DNA of 39,097 nt from Sulfuricurvum sp. PD_MW2. Its GTDB lineage: Bacteria > Campylobacterota > Campylobacteria > Campylobacterales > Sulfurimonadaceae. The notes under the pieces were generated by a model. It saw only the letters and a program-made list of their open reading frames with translations. It was not told the DNA's origin and ran no database searches. A program made the position numbers and the translations under genes. The DNA lies in the NCBI RefSeq assembly GCF_002633015.1, contig NZ_NSIU01000022.1, forward strand, positions 1 through 39,097, in the 5' to 3' direction. Below, in pieces: positions 28,632 through 35,998 of this stretch (position 1 is its first letter; every line of letters begins with the position of its first letter).

Positions 28632-29990
28632 GTCAGCCGTTCCAAAATCAAAGAGTTGATGAACGAAAGCGCCTGCTCGCACAGCAAAGAGAAAAAACCG
28701 GGTGAGGGGTGTGACAAACCAAAGCCAGGGCTTGCTACGGGAGGATGTGCGTTTGATGGAGCTCAAATATCACTATTTCCCTATGCCGATGCCGTGCATC
28801 TTGTCCATGGACCGCAGACGTGTTTGGGAGCATCCTGGGAGACCCGTGAGACAAAAACGTCGTACACGGGGAGGGATCATACCCAGATGGGCTTTACCAC
28901 GGGGATCAATACCAATGATGTGATCTTCGGCGGTGATAAACGGCTTGGTGAGTCGATCGACTACATTATGGAACACTACCGTCCCGAAGCGATTTTTGTC
29001 TATTCCACGTGTGTTACGGCACTTGTGGGGGATGATATCGATATGACGTGTAAACTCGGGAGTGAAAAACACGCTATCCCTATCGTCCCCGTCCATGCGG
29101 CGGGATTTGTCGGAAGTAAAAATCTCGGTTCACGCCTTGCAGGCGAAGCGGTATTGGAACATCTGATCGGTACAAAAGAGCCCGAATTTATGACCCCTTA
29201 TGACATCAATTTGATCGGTGATTACAATGTCACGGGGGATATGTGGCAGTATCTTCCTATTTTTGAAAAGATCGGTATTCGTGTATTAAGCTCCATGAGC
29301 GGAGATGGACGGGTAGGAGATATACGATGCGCTCATCGTGCGAAGCTCAATGTGATTGTATGTGCCAAATCTCTTATTACGTTGACCCGTAAAATGCAAG
29401 AGAACTATGGTATCCCTTGGATTTCGGTTTCGTTTTACGGGAAACGCGATACGACGTTTGCAATACGGGAGATTGTGAACGCGTTGGGTGATCCAGAGCT
29501 AATTTTGCGAGCCGAGGCGGTGATTGCCGAAGAAGAGGCAGCATTGGAAGAGAAAATTGCCCCCTATAAAGCCCTTTTTGAAGGGAAAAAAGCGGTACTC
29601 AATACGGGGGGAAACAAAGCGTGGTCGATCGCGTCGGGGTTGCAAGATTTGGGGATTGAGGTCGTAGCGACGAGCATTGCCAAATCGACGCAGGATGATA
29701 TCGATAAAGCGCGCGAGTATCTGGGTGAAAACGGGGTATTGATGAAAAAACCGGCCGCAGAACAGGGGAAAATCATTGATCAGACGGGGGCACATATCCT
29801 CCTCGCCGGAGGTCGAAGTCTCTATACCGCGATCAAAAAAAAGATCAGTTTTATCGATGTCAATCAGGAGAAAAAGACAAGCTATGGAGGATACAACGGA
29901 CTGCTCAATCTTGCAGAAGATTTGAAATATGCCTTTAGAAATCCAGTTTTTGCCAATGTTGGAAAAAAGGCTCCATGGGAAACTGAATAA
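28629..29990 (+). CDS. nifE: Nitrogenase FeMo-cofactor scaffold subunit NifE
   Basis: NifE pairs with NifN to form the scaffold on which NifB-cofactor is converted to FeMo-cofactor before transfer to MoFe protein. The 453-residue product has the conserved Cys positions C40 (ATGGCAFDGA), C65 (HGPQTCLGASW) and C128 (VYSTCVTALVGDD), the NifD-like core GGDKRLGESI and VNQEKKTSYGGYNG near the end. A Cys-rich N-terminus (ACSHSKEKKPGEGCDK) is also typical. The length is normal. The start is ATG 28629 behind GAGGAG. It has its own sigma-54-type promoter. It is unusual that nifN does not follow directly: two signalling genes intervene. Confidence 0.97.
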   Translation: MVSRSKIKELMNESACSHSKEKKPGEGCDKPKPGLATGGCAFDGAQISLFPYADAVHLVHGPQTCLGASWETRETKTSYTGRDHTQMGFTTGINTNDVIFGGDKRLGESIDYIMEHYRPEAIFVYSTCVTALVGDDIDMTCKLGSEKHAIPIVPVHAAGFVGSKNLGSRLAGEAVLEHLIGTKEPEFMTPYDINLIGDYNVTGDMWQYLPIFEKIGIRVLSSMSGDGRVGDIRCAHRAKLNVIVCAKSLITLTRKMQENYGIPWISVSFYGKRDTTFAIREIVNALGDPELILRAEAVIAEEEAALEEKIAPYKALFEGKKAVLNTGGNKAWSIASGLQDLGIEVVATSIAKSTQDDIDKAREYLGENGVLMKKPAAEQGKIIDQTGAHILLAGGRSLYTAIKKKISFIDVNQEKKTSYGGYNGLLNLAEDLKYAFRNPVFANVGKKAPWETE

Positions 29991-30086
29991 AAAACGTTTA
30001 ACTATCCATATTGCAACAAAGATGCAACGTAGGAGAGATACTATTATCCTTATAAAATGAGAGACTCGATATAGGGATAACGCACG

Positions 30087-31322
30087 ATGCAAAATGATTT
30101 GAAAATTCTTACACGACTTGGCAAAGATCTGAGAATAATGATTGTTGCCGGTACAGAAGAGCTTTCTCATACTTCCCGTGAAATATTGACTCCCTATTTT
30201 GATGAAATTGTGGCTGTTACTTCGGCTCGCGATGCTATCACCCAATACACTCCGAGTACTTTTGCCATAGTCTATGTTGATCTGAGTCTTAGCGATATGG
30301 ATGGAATGGAACTTATCACGAAACTCCAAAGTCTTGACAAATATCAAAAGTTTATTGTTCTGATTGATAAAGAGAATGTTCCTGTCATGACAAAACTGTA
30401 TGAAATAGGGGTGACATTTTTTGCGATCAAACCTTTCATGCCGAAATGCTTTTTGCAGGTGACCTACGATGTTATACGGATCGTCTTGCCGGATCAATAT
30501 GTAGAAGAGCAGGTGCGGGAATTTCACAAAAAACTTGAAGATATTACCGAAGAGAACAAATTGCAATGCAATCTTTTAATGCAGCAATCCAAATTGGTTC
30601 AAACCGGGGAAATGCTCTCGATGATCGCCCACCAATGGCGTCAGCCTCTATCGGTGATTACCGCTATTATCGCAACAACACGAACACGGATGGATTTGGA
30701 TCTTTACAAGCGATCAGATGACCCTTATGGGGCAATCGAGAAGGATTTGCATAACGCTTTTGTCCGGATTGAAGAGGCTGCCGATTTTTTATCAAAAACG
30801 GTTAATGATTTTCGTAATTTTTACCGCCCGACGAATACGGCAAATACTTTCAATGTAGCTGAATTGATCAATAGTGTATGCCGTATGGTAATTCCTGAAA
30901 AACATTATCTTGACATAGAGTTAGACTTGAACATAGATACCGGCATCGTTATTACTAACTTTGAAAATGAACTCAAACAGGTACTGATCAATATTATCAA
31001 CAATGCCAAAGATGCATTTATAGAAAAAGATATAGCAAAACCGAAACTTCGTATTACTCTTCAAAAAAAGGGCGAGAGAATTTGTATCAATATCACGGAT
31101 AATGCGCAGGGGATTCCTCAGGCTATCATTGAGAAAATATTTTTACCTTATTTTTCTACTAAGAGCGAAAAAAATGGTACCGGTATCGGATTGCATATGG
31201 CAAAAACTATCATTGAACGGCATGTAGGCGGTACATTGAGTGTCAGTAATGATGCAGTATTTGGGGGAGCTGATTTTAGTATTGAAATTATCCCCGATAA
31301 ACTAAATGAGGAGGAATTATGA
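30087..31322 (+). CDS. Soluble histidine kinase with a degenerate receiver domain, within the nif cluster
   Basis: The 411-residue protein has no membrane helix. Residues about 15-130 are receiver-like: Asp65 (YVDLSLSDMDG) and Lys115 (FAIKPF) are kept, but the acidic pair reads Ala21-Gly22 (IMIVAGTEE) and the Thr/Ser position reads LIDKE, so phosphorylation is doubtful. A short coiled coil follows, then the H-box MIAHQWRQPLS with His182, an N-box (NIINNAKDAF), ITDNAQGIP and a G-box GTGIGLHMAK near 364. It is thus probably an active kinase with a pseudo-receiver input. The stop overlaps the next gene as ATGA. A cytoplasmic signal (nitrogen, redox or a protein partner) is likely, but unknown. 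Confidence 0.88.
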   Translation: MQNDLKILTRLGKDLRIMIVAGTEELSHTSREILTPYFDEIVAVTSARDAITQYTPSTFAIVYVDLSLSDMDGMELITKLQSLDKYQKFIVLIDKENVPVMTKLYEIGVTFFAIKPFMPKCFLQVTYDVIRIVLPDQYVEEQVREFHKKLEDITEENKLQCNLLMQQSKLVQTGEMLSMIAHQWRQPLSVITAIIATTRTRMDLDLYKRSDDPYGAIEKDLHNAFVRIEEAADFLSKTVNDFRNFYRPTNTANTFNVAELINSVCRMVIPEKHYLDIELDLNIDTGIVITNFENELKQVLINIINNAKDAFIEKDIAKPKLRITLQKKGERICINITDNAQGIPQAIIEKIFLPYFSTKSEKNGTGIGLHMAKTIIERHVGGTLSVSNDAVFGGADFSIEIIPDKLNEEEL

Positions 31323-32368
31323 TCAGTGCCAAGGATGTTTATCATTTTTCACAAAAACTCTGTGTTTTGTATGTAGAAGATGATGCGTGTTTACGAGAAG
31401 AGATGACATTATTGCTCAGTCCGTTTTTTGAATACATTGATGTCGGTGTAGACGGTGTAGACGGATTGGAAAAGTATAATTCCCGAAAATTCGATATTGT
31501 CATAACCGATATCAATATGCCTAGAATGAATGGTATTGATATGATTTCAGCGATTCGGGAAATTCATCCGGAACAAAAAGTGATTGCAGTTTCAGCCCAT
31601 AATGAACCGGAGATTTTGATTCAGTTGATTGAAAATGGTGTCAGCAGCTTTATTTTAAAACCGATTATGCAGCAAAATGTTCTCAATGTACTCTATCCGG
31701 TCTGTAGGGATGCAAATGCACAAAATGTCAATATTGAACTTTTTGAGATGCTTAACCGTGAACGCAGCAAACTTGAAAAACAGGTGAGATTGCTCACGGC
31801 ACAAATCAATGCAATCTCAATCAAGAATGATCAGGTGAATGAACTTTTAACAAATGATACGACAAGTCTTGTAGATCCGGTATTGGAAGATTATTTTGGT
31901 CATGATTTAGACGATGATGCCGATAGCGTATTGTTTATCAAAGATGATACCGATGAGATGAGTGAAATTTTGAATGATATTTTGGATCAAATTTGTCTAT
32001 ACAGTAGTAATTTCGATATTGAGCACATTCGTAAGATGTCGGTATTGATTACTAAATTCTCAAATATTTTATACCGTTACACCCCATTTTTGGATCCATT
32101 GGCAAAAAGTATTGGTGAATTGGCAAAAATCATTGAAGATGATGAGGTTAACTTTACTACCTTGTTCAATAAAAATCCCGAACATATTTTAAAACTATTC
32201 GATGCTATTTGTATTGACATGACTCTTTACGTTCAACGCTTCTCGGTAGAAAGCATGGCGATGAAGAATATTCATCAGATTCATCTTCCGACGATTATGA
32301 GTATTCAGCAAGTGATTGGATTGATTAATCCGGAAGATTTGGAAGAGGGTGATTTAGACCTCTTCTAA
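31319..32368 (+). CDS. Response regulator without a DNA-binding domain, partner of the adjacent kinase
   Basis: Residues about 12-130 form an intact receiver: Glu20-Asp21-Asp22 (VEDD), phospho-acceptor Asp64 (VITDINMPRMNG), Ser92 (VSAHNE) and Lys114 (ILKPI). A coiled-coil linker (RERSKLEKQVRLLTAQ) leads to about 200 residues of acidic, helical sequence with no recognised helix-turn-helix, GGDEF, AAA+ or enzyme motif (for example EDYFGHDLDDDADSVLF). Output is therefore probably by protein-protein contact. Overlap with the kinase gene by four bases makes them a cognate pair. It ends six bases before the nifN sigma-54-type element. Confidence 0.85.
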   Translation: MISAKDVYHFSQKLCVLYVEDDACLREEMTLLLSPFFEYIDVGVDGVDGLEKYNSRKFDIVITDINMPRMNGIDMISAIREIHPEQKVIAVSAHNEPEILIQLIENGVSSFILKPIMQQNVLNVLYPVCRDANAQNVNIELFEMLNRERSKLEKQVRLLTAQINAISIKNDQVNELLTNDTTSLVDPVLEDYFGHDLDDDADSVLFIKDDTDEMSEILNDILDQICLYSSNFDIEHIRKMSVLITKFSNILYRYTPFLDPLAKSIGELAKIIEDDEVNFTTLFNKNPEHILKLFDAICIDMTLYVQRFSVESMAMKNIHQIHLPTIMSIQQVIGLINPEDLEEGDLDLF

Positions 32369-32374
32369 AAGTTA

Positions 32375-32392
32375 TCTCGCACACTTCTTGCA
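32375..32392 (+). promoter_or_regulatory. Sigma-54-type promoter of nifN
   Basis: TCTCGCACACTTCTTGCA is identical to the nifE element except for one base. The -12 C is at 32391, predicting a start near 32403, about 15 bases before the ATG. It begins just after the response regulator stop, so nifN and the genes behind it can be transcribed independently of the kinase/regulator pair. Confidence 0.78.
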
Positions 32393-32395
32393 ATA

Positions 32396-32422
32396 TCCAT
32401 GACAACAAGGAGTTGTCATGGA
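32396..32422 (+). promoter_or_regulatory. Perfect 11-bp hairpin holding the nifN start codon, Shine-Dalgarno in loop
   Basis: TCCATGACAAC (32396-32406) and GTTGTCATGGA (32412-32422) are exact reverse complements separated by AAGGA, the Shine-Dalgarno core. The right arm contains the nifN ATG (32418-32420). The predicted sigma-54 start (about 32403) is inside the left arm. RNA from that promoter keeps at most about six pairs and leaves the AUG free; read-through RNA can form all eleven. Confidence 0.7.
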
Positions 32423-33716
32423 ATTCTCCCTCTCTAAACACGAACATAAACCGCTTCAAGTAAATCCGATCAAACACTCCCAGCCGATGGGGGCAACCCT
32501 CGCATTTTTAGGGGTAAAAGATTGTATGCCTCTCATGCACTCTGCACAAGGGTGCGCCTCGTATACCAAAGTCTTTTTTACCCGACATTTCAACGAACCC
32601 ATCGCCATTAACAACACTTCGGTGAGTGATATTACTGCCGTCCTCGATGGGGGAGATTATTCGATACTCATGGCAATTGAGAATATCCAGAATAAAGAGA
32701 AAAATCTCAAGCCTTCCATGATCGGTCTGCACACGACGGGACTTACCGAGACCAAAGGGGATGATGTTCGCGGCGTTGGAACTCATATCGAGATCCCTTA
32801 TGTGTTCGTCAATACTCCCGATTATGAAGGGGGAATGGAGAGTGGATGGGCGCTCACAGTCACGGCAATGATCGAACAGCTCACCGTAGAGGCAACCGAA
32901 ATCAAATCTGACAAGCTCGTTTTTCTTCCTCATCTCAGCATGCAGCCGATCGAAGTGGAGAAGATCAAAGGATTTTGCGAGGACTTCGGGTTTGAGACCT
33001 ATGCACTTCCCGATCTCTCGACCTCACTTGATGGGTACTGGGAAGCAGGGCAGGGAAAACTTGCCAACGGTGGAATCACGGTTGAACAGATACGCGATTT
33101 GGCAACCTCTAGTGTTGTTGTCAGTATCGGCGCATCGATGAAAAAATCGGCATTGGCACTTCAAAAAAAGAATCCTTTAATTACGCATTTTCATTTCGAT
33201 CATCTGATGGGATTGGACGGGTGCGACAATTTTGTAAGTAGCTTGATGGAAATCCGACAAGATGAACCAAAACCGATGATTAAACGGTGGCGAGCGCGGT
33301 TACAAGATGCGATGCTCGATACCCATTTTCTGATCGGGAGTTCCCATTTTGTTATTACGGGAGAACCTGATATGTTAGTGGGGATGTGTTCCTTGATCAA
33401 CAGTGTCGGCGGAACCATCCGTGCAGCCGTCTCCACGACGTTTAGCGATTCGCTCCACCTGATCGATGCGGAGAAAGTATTTGTCGGGGATTTGGAAGAT
33501 GCATGCGCTTTTTTTGATGATGCGGATATGGTCATCAGCAATTTTCATGCAGAACGGATCTTGCATACTACTTATCATACGGCGCTCGTTGTCCGAGGAT
33601 TTCCAAATTACGAAGAGTTAGGAAACCAGCTCAAAAACGATCAACTGTATGAGGGAAGTACTTACTTTTTGTTTGAAATAGCTAACGAACTGAGAAAGGT
33701 TAAACATGAACACTAA
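32418..33716 (+). CDS. nifN: Nitrogenase FeMo-cofactor scaffold subunit NifN
   Basis: NifN is the beta-type partner of NifE in the cofactor scaffold. The 432-residue product shows the NifN/NifK-like N-terminus NPIKHSQPMGATLAFLGVKD, Cys46 in MHSAQGCASYTKVFF, and STSVSD-like NNTSVSDITAVLDGGDY. It also has IGLHTTGLTETKGDDV, YVFVNTPDYEGGMESGW, and HFHFDHLMGLDGCDNF later on. The length is usual for NifN. The ATG follows AAGGAG, which lies in the loop of a strong inverted repeat. Its 3' end overlaps nifX by 11 bases. Confidence 0.96.
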   Translation: MEFSLSKHEHKPLQVNPIKHSQPMGATLAFLGVKDCMPLMHSAQGCASYTKVFFTRHFNEPIAINNTSVSDITAVLDGGDYSILMAIENIQNKEKNLKPSMIGLHTTGLTETKGDDVRGVGTHIEIPYVFVNTPDYEGGMESGWALTVTAMIEQLTVEATEIKSDKLVFLPHLSMQPIEVEKIKGFCEDFGFETYALPDLSTSLDGYWEAGQGKLANGGITVEQIRDLATSSVVVSIGASMKKSALALQKKNPLITHFHFDHLMGLDGCDNFVSSLMEIRQDEPKPMIKRWRARLQDAMLDTHFLIGSSHFVITGEPDMLVGMCSLINSVGGTIRAAVSTTFSDSLHLIDAEKVFVGDLEDACAFFDDADMVISNFHAERILHTTYHTALVVRGFPNYEELGNQLKNDQLYEGSTYFLFEIANELRKVKHEH

Positions 33717-34158
33717 AATCACAGTAGAGGGGAATGGGACAATGAATAGCGCATTGAGAGTTGCATTTGCAACCAAAGACATGGAAGAGGTCAATGCCCA
33801 CTTCGGCGGTGCAAAAGAGTTTGTCGTCTACAACGTTTCACCAGTGGGTTATGAAGTTTCTGAAGTGATCAAAACCGATACATCAGAACTCGAAGATGAT
33901 GATAAAACCGATTTTCGTATTCGCGCTCTCAAGGGAGTCAATATCATGTATTGTGAAAGTATCGGAGGTACTGCGGCGGCAAAAGTGATCCGCTCCGGAA
34001 TCCATCCGATGAAAGTGAACGAACCAACTCCGATCGAAGATATTTTAAAAACATTGGTCACGATGATCAACGGCAATCCTCCGCCGTGGGTCAAAAATAT
34101 CATGAAGATGGAAACACTACACGATGTAAGACAAGACCGATGGGCAGAGGGAGAATAA
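33706..34158 (+). CDS. nifX: Nitrogenase cofactor carrier protein NifX
   Basis: NifX binds cofactor precursors during FeMo-cofactor assembly. The 150-residue product has the family core: ALRVAFATKDMEEVNAHFGGAKEFVVYNV at the start, then DFRIRALKGVNIMYCESIGGTAAAKVIRSGIHP. The frame opens with ATG 33706, overlapping the nifN end. A second in-frame ATG at 33742 has AGAGGGG nine bases upstream and gives the shorter N-terminus (MNSALRVAFAT) that is more usual for NifX, so either start is possible. The next gene begins immediately after the stop codon. Confidence 0.93.
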   Translation: MNTKITVEGNGTMNSALRVAFATKDMEEVNAHFGGAKEFVVYNVSPVGYEVSEVIKTDTSELEDDDKTDFRIRALKGVNIMYCESIGGTAAAKVIRSGIHPMKVNEPTPIEDILKTLVTMINGNPPPWVKNIMKMETLHDVRQDRWAEGE

Positions 34159-34611
34159 ATGGAAGCAGAAAAACAACTCAGTGACTTTGGACTGGAGATC
34201 GTTCGTCAAATCCGTGCACTTGACCAATTTGGGAATTGGGCAAAAATCGGTGATGAAGAGCTCCTCGTCAAAAAGTATGTGAAAACCAAAGAGGAACTAA
34301 AGCTTGTCCCATTGATCGCCGACATTGATGAGATGATGATCAACGATATCAAAATGATCTACAAAGCGATCGCTCTTTCGTTTGAACGTAAAACGGGTGT
34401 AGTGTGCAACGTCATTATGGAGATGAGTCATGAGGGATTCGGTCGCTGTGCAGTGATCGCCGATCGTATCTGCATTGTCAACAAATATTTCAAAGATGCA
34501 CATCGCTTCAGTTATCGCACTTTGGATGCGCTGTTTGAAGACGGAGATAAAACGTTATCTCAGGCGATTGAGATATATGAACAATACAAACCATGTATTA
34601 AAGGGGAATAA
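34159..34611 (+). CDS. NifX-associated nitrogen fixation protein (DUF269 family)
   Basis: This 150-residue acidic, helical protein (FGLEIVRQIRALDQFGNWAKIGDEELL...RTLDALFEDGDKTLSQAIEIYEQY) matches the family that almost always follows nifX in diazotrophs. Its exact role is unsettled, though the linkage suggests cofactor assembly. Its start directly abuts the nifX stop (TAAATG) and its stop abuts the flavodoxin start in the same way, so the three genes are tightly coupled. GAGGGAGA precedes the ATG. Confidence 0.92.
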   Translation: MEAEKQLSDFGLEIVRQIRALDQFGNWAKIGDEELLVKKYVKTKEELKLVPLIADIDEMMINDIKMIYKAIALSFERKTGVVCNVIMEMSHEGFGRCAVIADRICIVNKYFKDAHRFSYRTLDALFEDGDKTLSQAIEIYEQYKPCIKGE

Positions 34612-35127
34612 ATGGCAAAAGTAGGAATTTTTTTCGGAAGCAGCAGTGGAGTGACACGAGGAGCGGCAGAACTTTTAGCCGATGAGTTCAAAGGTTCGGA
34701 ACTCATCGATATGGAAGAAGATTTTGATGGTATTGATCAATTTGAAGATTTTGATGTATTGCTCATCGGTTCATCCACATGGGGACAAGGGGATCCGCAG
34801 CGTGACTGGGTTGACCCTTTGTACGAATTGGATAATGAACGCCCCGATTTAGACGGAAAAAAAGTCGCTTTTTTTGGTGCGGGAGATCAAAAAACGCACG
34901 GAGAACACTTTTTGAGCGCACTTGGGAAAATGTATGATCTATTTACCTCTTTGGGAGCGAGTGCGTACGGGTTTACCTCGACTAGTGGGTATGAATACGA
35001 GTTTTCGTTGGCAGAACGTGAGGGGAAATTCTGCGGTCTGGGGATAGATGATGTGAATCAGGAAGATTTGACCGAAGAGCGGGTCAAAACGTGGGCATCC
35101 CAACTCAAAAGTGAGATGGGGTTATAA
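34612..35127 (+). CDS. Flavodoxin, probable electron donor to nitrogenase
   Basis: The 171-residue length fits long-chain flavodoxins. The FMN phosphate loop reads FFGSSSGVTRGAAELLADEF near the N-terminus. LLIGSSTWGQGDPQRDW and VAFFGAGDQKTHGEHFLSAL are the other FMN-contact and core motifs. Its place inside the nif cluster suggests the NifF role, passing low-potential electrons to the Fe protein, or electron supply for cofactor assembly. That assignment is from context; the fold assignment is from sequence. AAGGGGAATA lies just before the ATG. NifW follows after a few bases. Confidence 0.94.
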   Translation: MAKVGIFFGSSSGVTRGAAELLADEFKGSELIDMEEDFDGIDQFEDFDVLLIGSSTWGQGDPQRDWVDPLYELDNERPDLDGKKVAFFGAGDQKTHGEHFLSALGKMYDLFTSLGASAYGFTSTSGYEYEFSLAEREGKFCGLGIDDVNQEDLTEERVKTWASQLKSEMGL

Positions 35128-35139
35128 AAGGAGATGGAG

Positions 35140-35514
35140 ATGGGAACATTAGCCGAATTTCAAAAAATAACCGATACTGAAGATTTTTTCGATTTTTTTG
35201 ACCTTGAATACGATGAACGGCTAATACAAGTCAAGCGTTTTCATATTATGAAAAAATTTGGTGAACTGGTTGAAAAAGCTAAAGGTCATGACATGGGGAG
35301 CGAATCGAAGCTGCTCGAGTATTACCGCTTTGCACTTTTGACCGTCTATAAAAATTTTGAGAACGGGTATAGCCCATCTGCCGCTGACGTATGGGAAATG
35401 TTTGACAAACCGAGCGCTTGCGGAACCTGTTCAACGTCAAGTAGCTGCAGTACAATCGAGGAGGTGAGTAATGGAACGCATGCCTGTATCAGCCACAATA
35501 CCGTCAGCTTCTGA
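35140..35514 (+). CDS. nifW: Nitrogenase-stabilising/protective protein NifW with a Cys-rich tail
   Basis: NifW helps mature or protect MoFe protein, especially against oxygen. The core matches the family: a short helical N-terminus (EFQKITDTEDFFDFFDLEYDERLIQVKRFHIMKKFGEL) and LLEYYRFALLTVYKNFENG. The C-terminus carries ACGTCSTSSSC and a further Cys (HACISH), a Cys-rich tail that may bind metal. I chose ATG 35140 because AAAAGGAG is seven bases upstream; the in-frame ATG at 35134 abuts that Shine-Dalgarno and is unlikely. The last 44 bases are also read as the start of nifZ in another frame. Confidence 0.85.
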   Translation: MGTLAEFQKITDTEDFFDFFDLEYDERLIQVKRFHIMKKFGELVEKAKGHDMGSESKLLEYYRFALLTVYKNFENGYSPSAADVWEMFDKPSACGTCSTSSSCSTIEEVSNGTHACISHNTVSF

Positions 35515-35914
35515 AGATATGCCGATTGATGAGGCTTCACGTCGTACCAACCTCTACAAAATGTCAACTAAAGATGAGATTTTGTCACTTTATCGAGTGG
35601 GCGAGCGGGTTCGATTGATCAAATCGATCCGAAATGACGGAACGTATCCCTACGCCCAGGTGGGCGACGTCCTGATCGAAGCGGGAGCAGAAGGATATGT
35701 CCGTAAAATCGGCGATTTTTTGCAAACGATCCGCATCTATGAGGTAAATTTTTTCGAAGAGGGGTTTATTTTCGGATGCCGCGAAGCGGAGTTGGAAAGT
35801 GCTCTTGAGGAAGACGGCTACGATGAAGTCGCCGAAGAATTACGATGGATCAAAGAACATCGTGCATCGCGAGTCGCTCAGAGGGCGGCGCAATCTCAAG
35901 AAGAGGGGGAATAA
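35471..35914 (+). CDS. nifZ: Nitrogenase P-cluster maturation protein NifZ
   Basis: NifZ assists formation of the second P-cluster of MoFe protein. The family core is clear: YRVGERVRLIKSIRNDGTYPYAQVGDVLIEAGAEGYVRKIGDFLQTIRIYEVNFFEEGFIFGCREAEL. About 37 residues precede it and a charged helical tail follows, making this 147-residue form longer at the N-terminus than many NifZ. GAGGAGG about eight bases before ATG 35471 supports this start, even though it overlaps nifW by 44 bases; in-frame ATGs further in (for example MSTKDEIL) are weaker alternatives. Confidence 0.93.
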   Translation: MERMPVSATIPSASEDMPIDEASRRTNLYKMSTKDEILSLYRVGERVRLIKSIRNDGTYPYAQVGDVLIEAGAEGYVRKIGDFLQTIRIYEVNFFEEGFIFGCREAELESALEEDGYDEVAEELRWIKEHRASRVAQRAAQSQEEGE

Positions 35915-35998
35915 ACAAACGCTTTTCTGAGATTTTTGCATACTGTATCAAATTGGTGCCCTTGCGGCTAAATAATCGTAATCAACAAAGGAGTTGGG

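Noticed and set aside
29499-30566. A 355-codon open frame on the minus strand
   Set aside because: It crosses the end of nifE, the intergenic gap and the start of the kinase gene, both strongly supported on the plus strand. Its translation is Phe/Ile/Arg-rich with no recognisable domain.
35925-35998. A sigma-54 site before the ferredoxin gene (GGTGCCCTTGC or the TTTTTGCA region)
   Set aside because: In the first, the spacing between GG and GC is too short; in the second, the -24 half does not match.
35983-35998. A small inverted repeat CAAC-AAAGGA-GTTG before the ferredoxin start, resembling the nifN loop
   Set aside because: It has only four pairs, does not include the start codon and has no sigma-54 site beside it.
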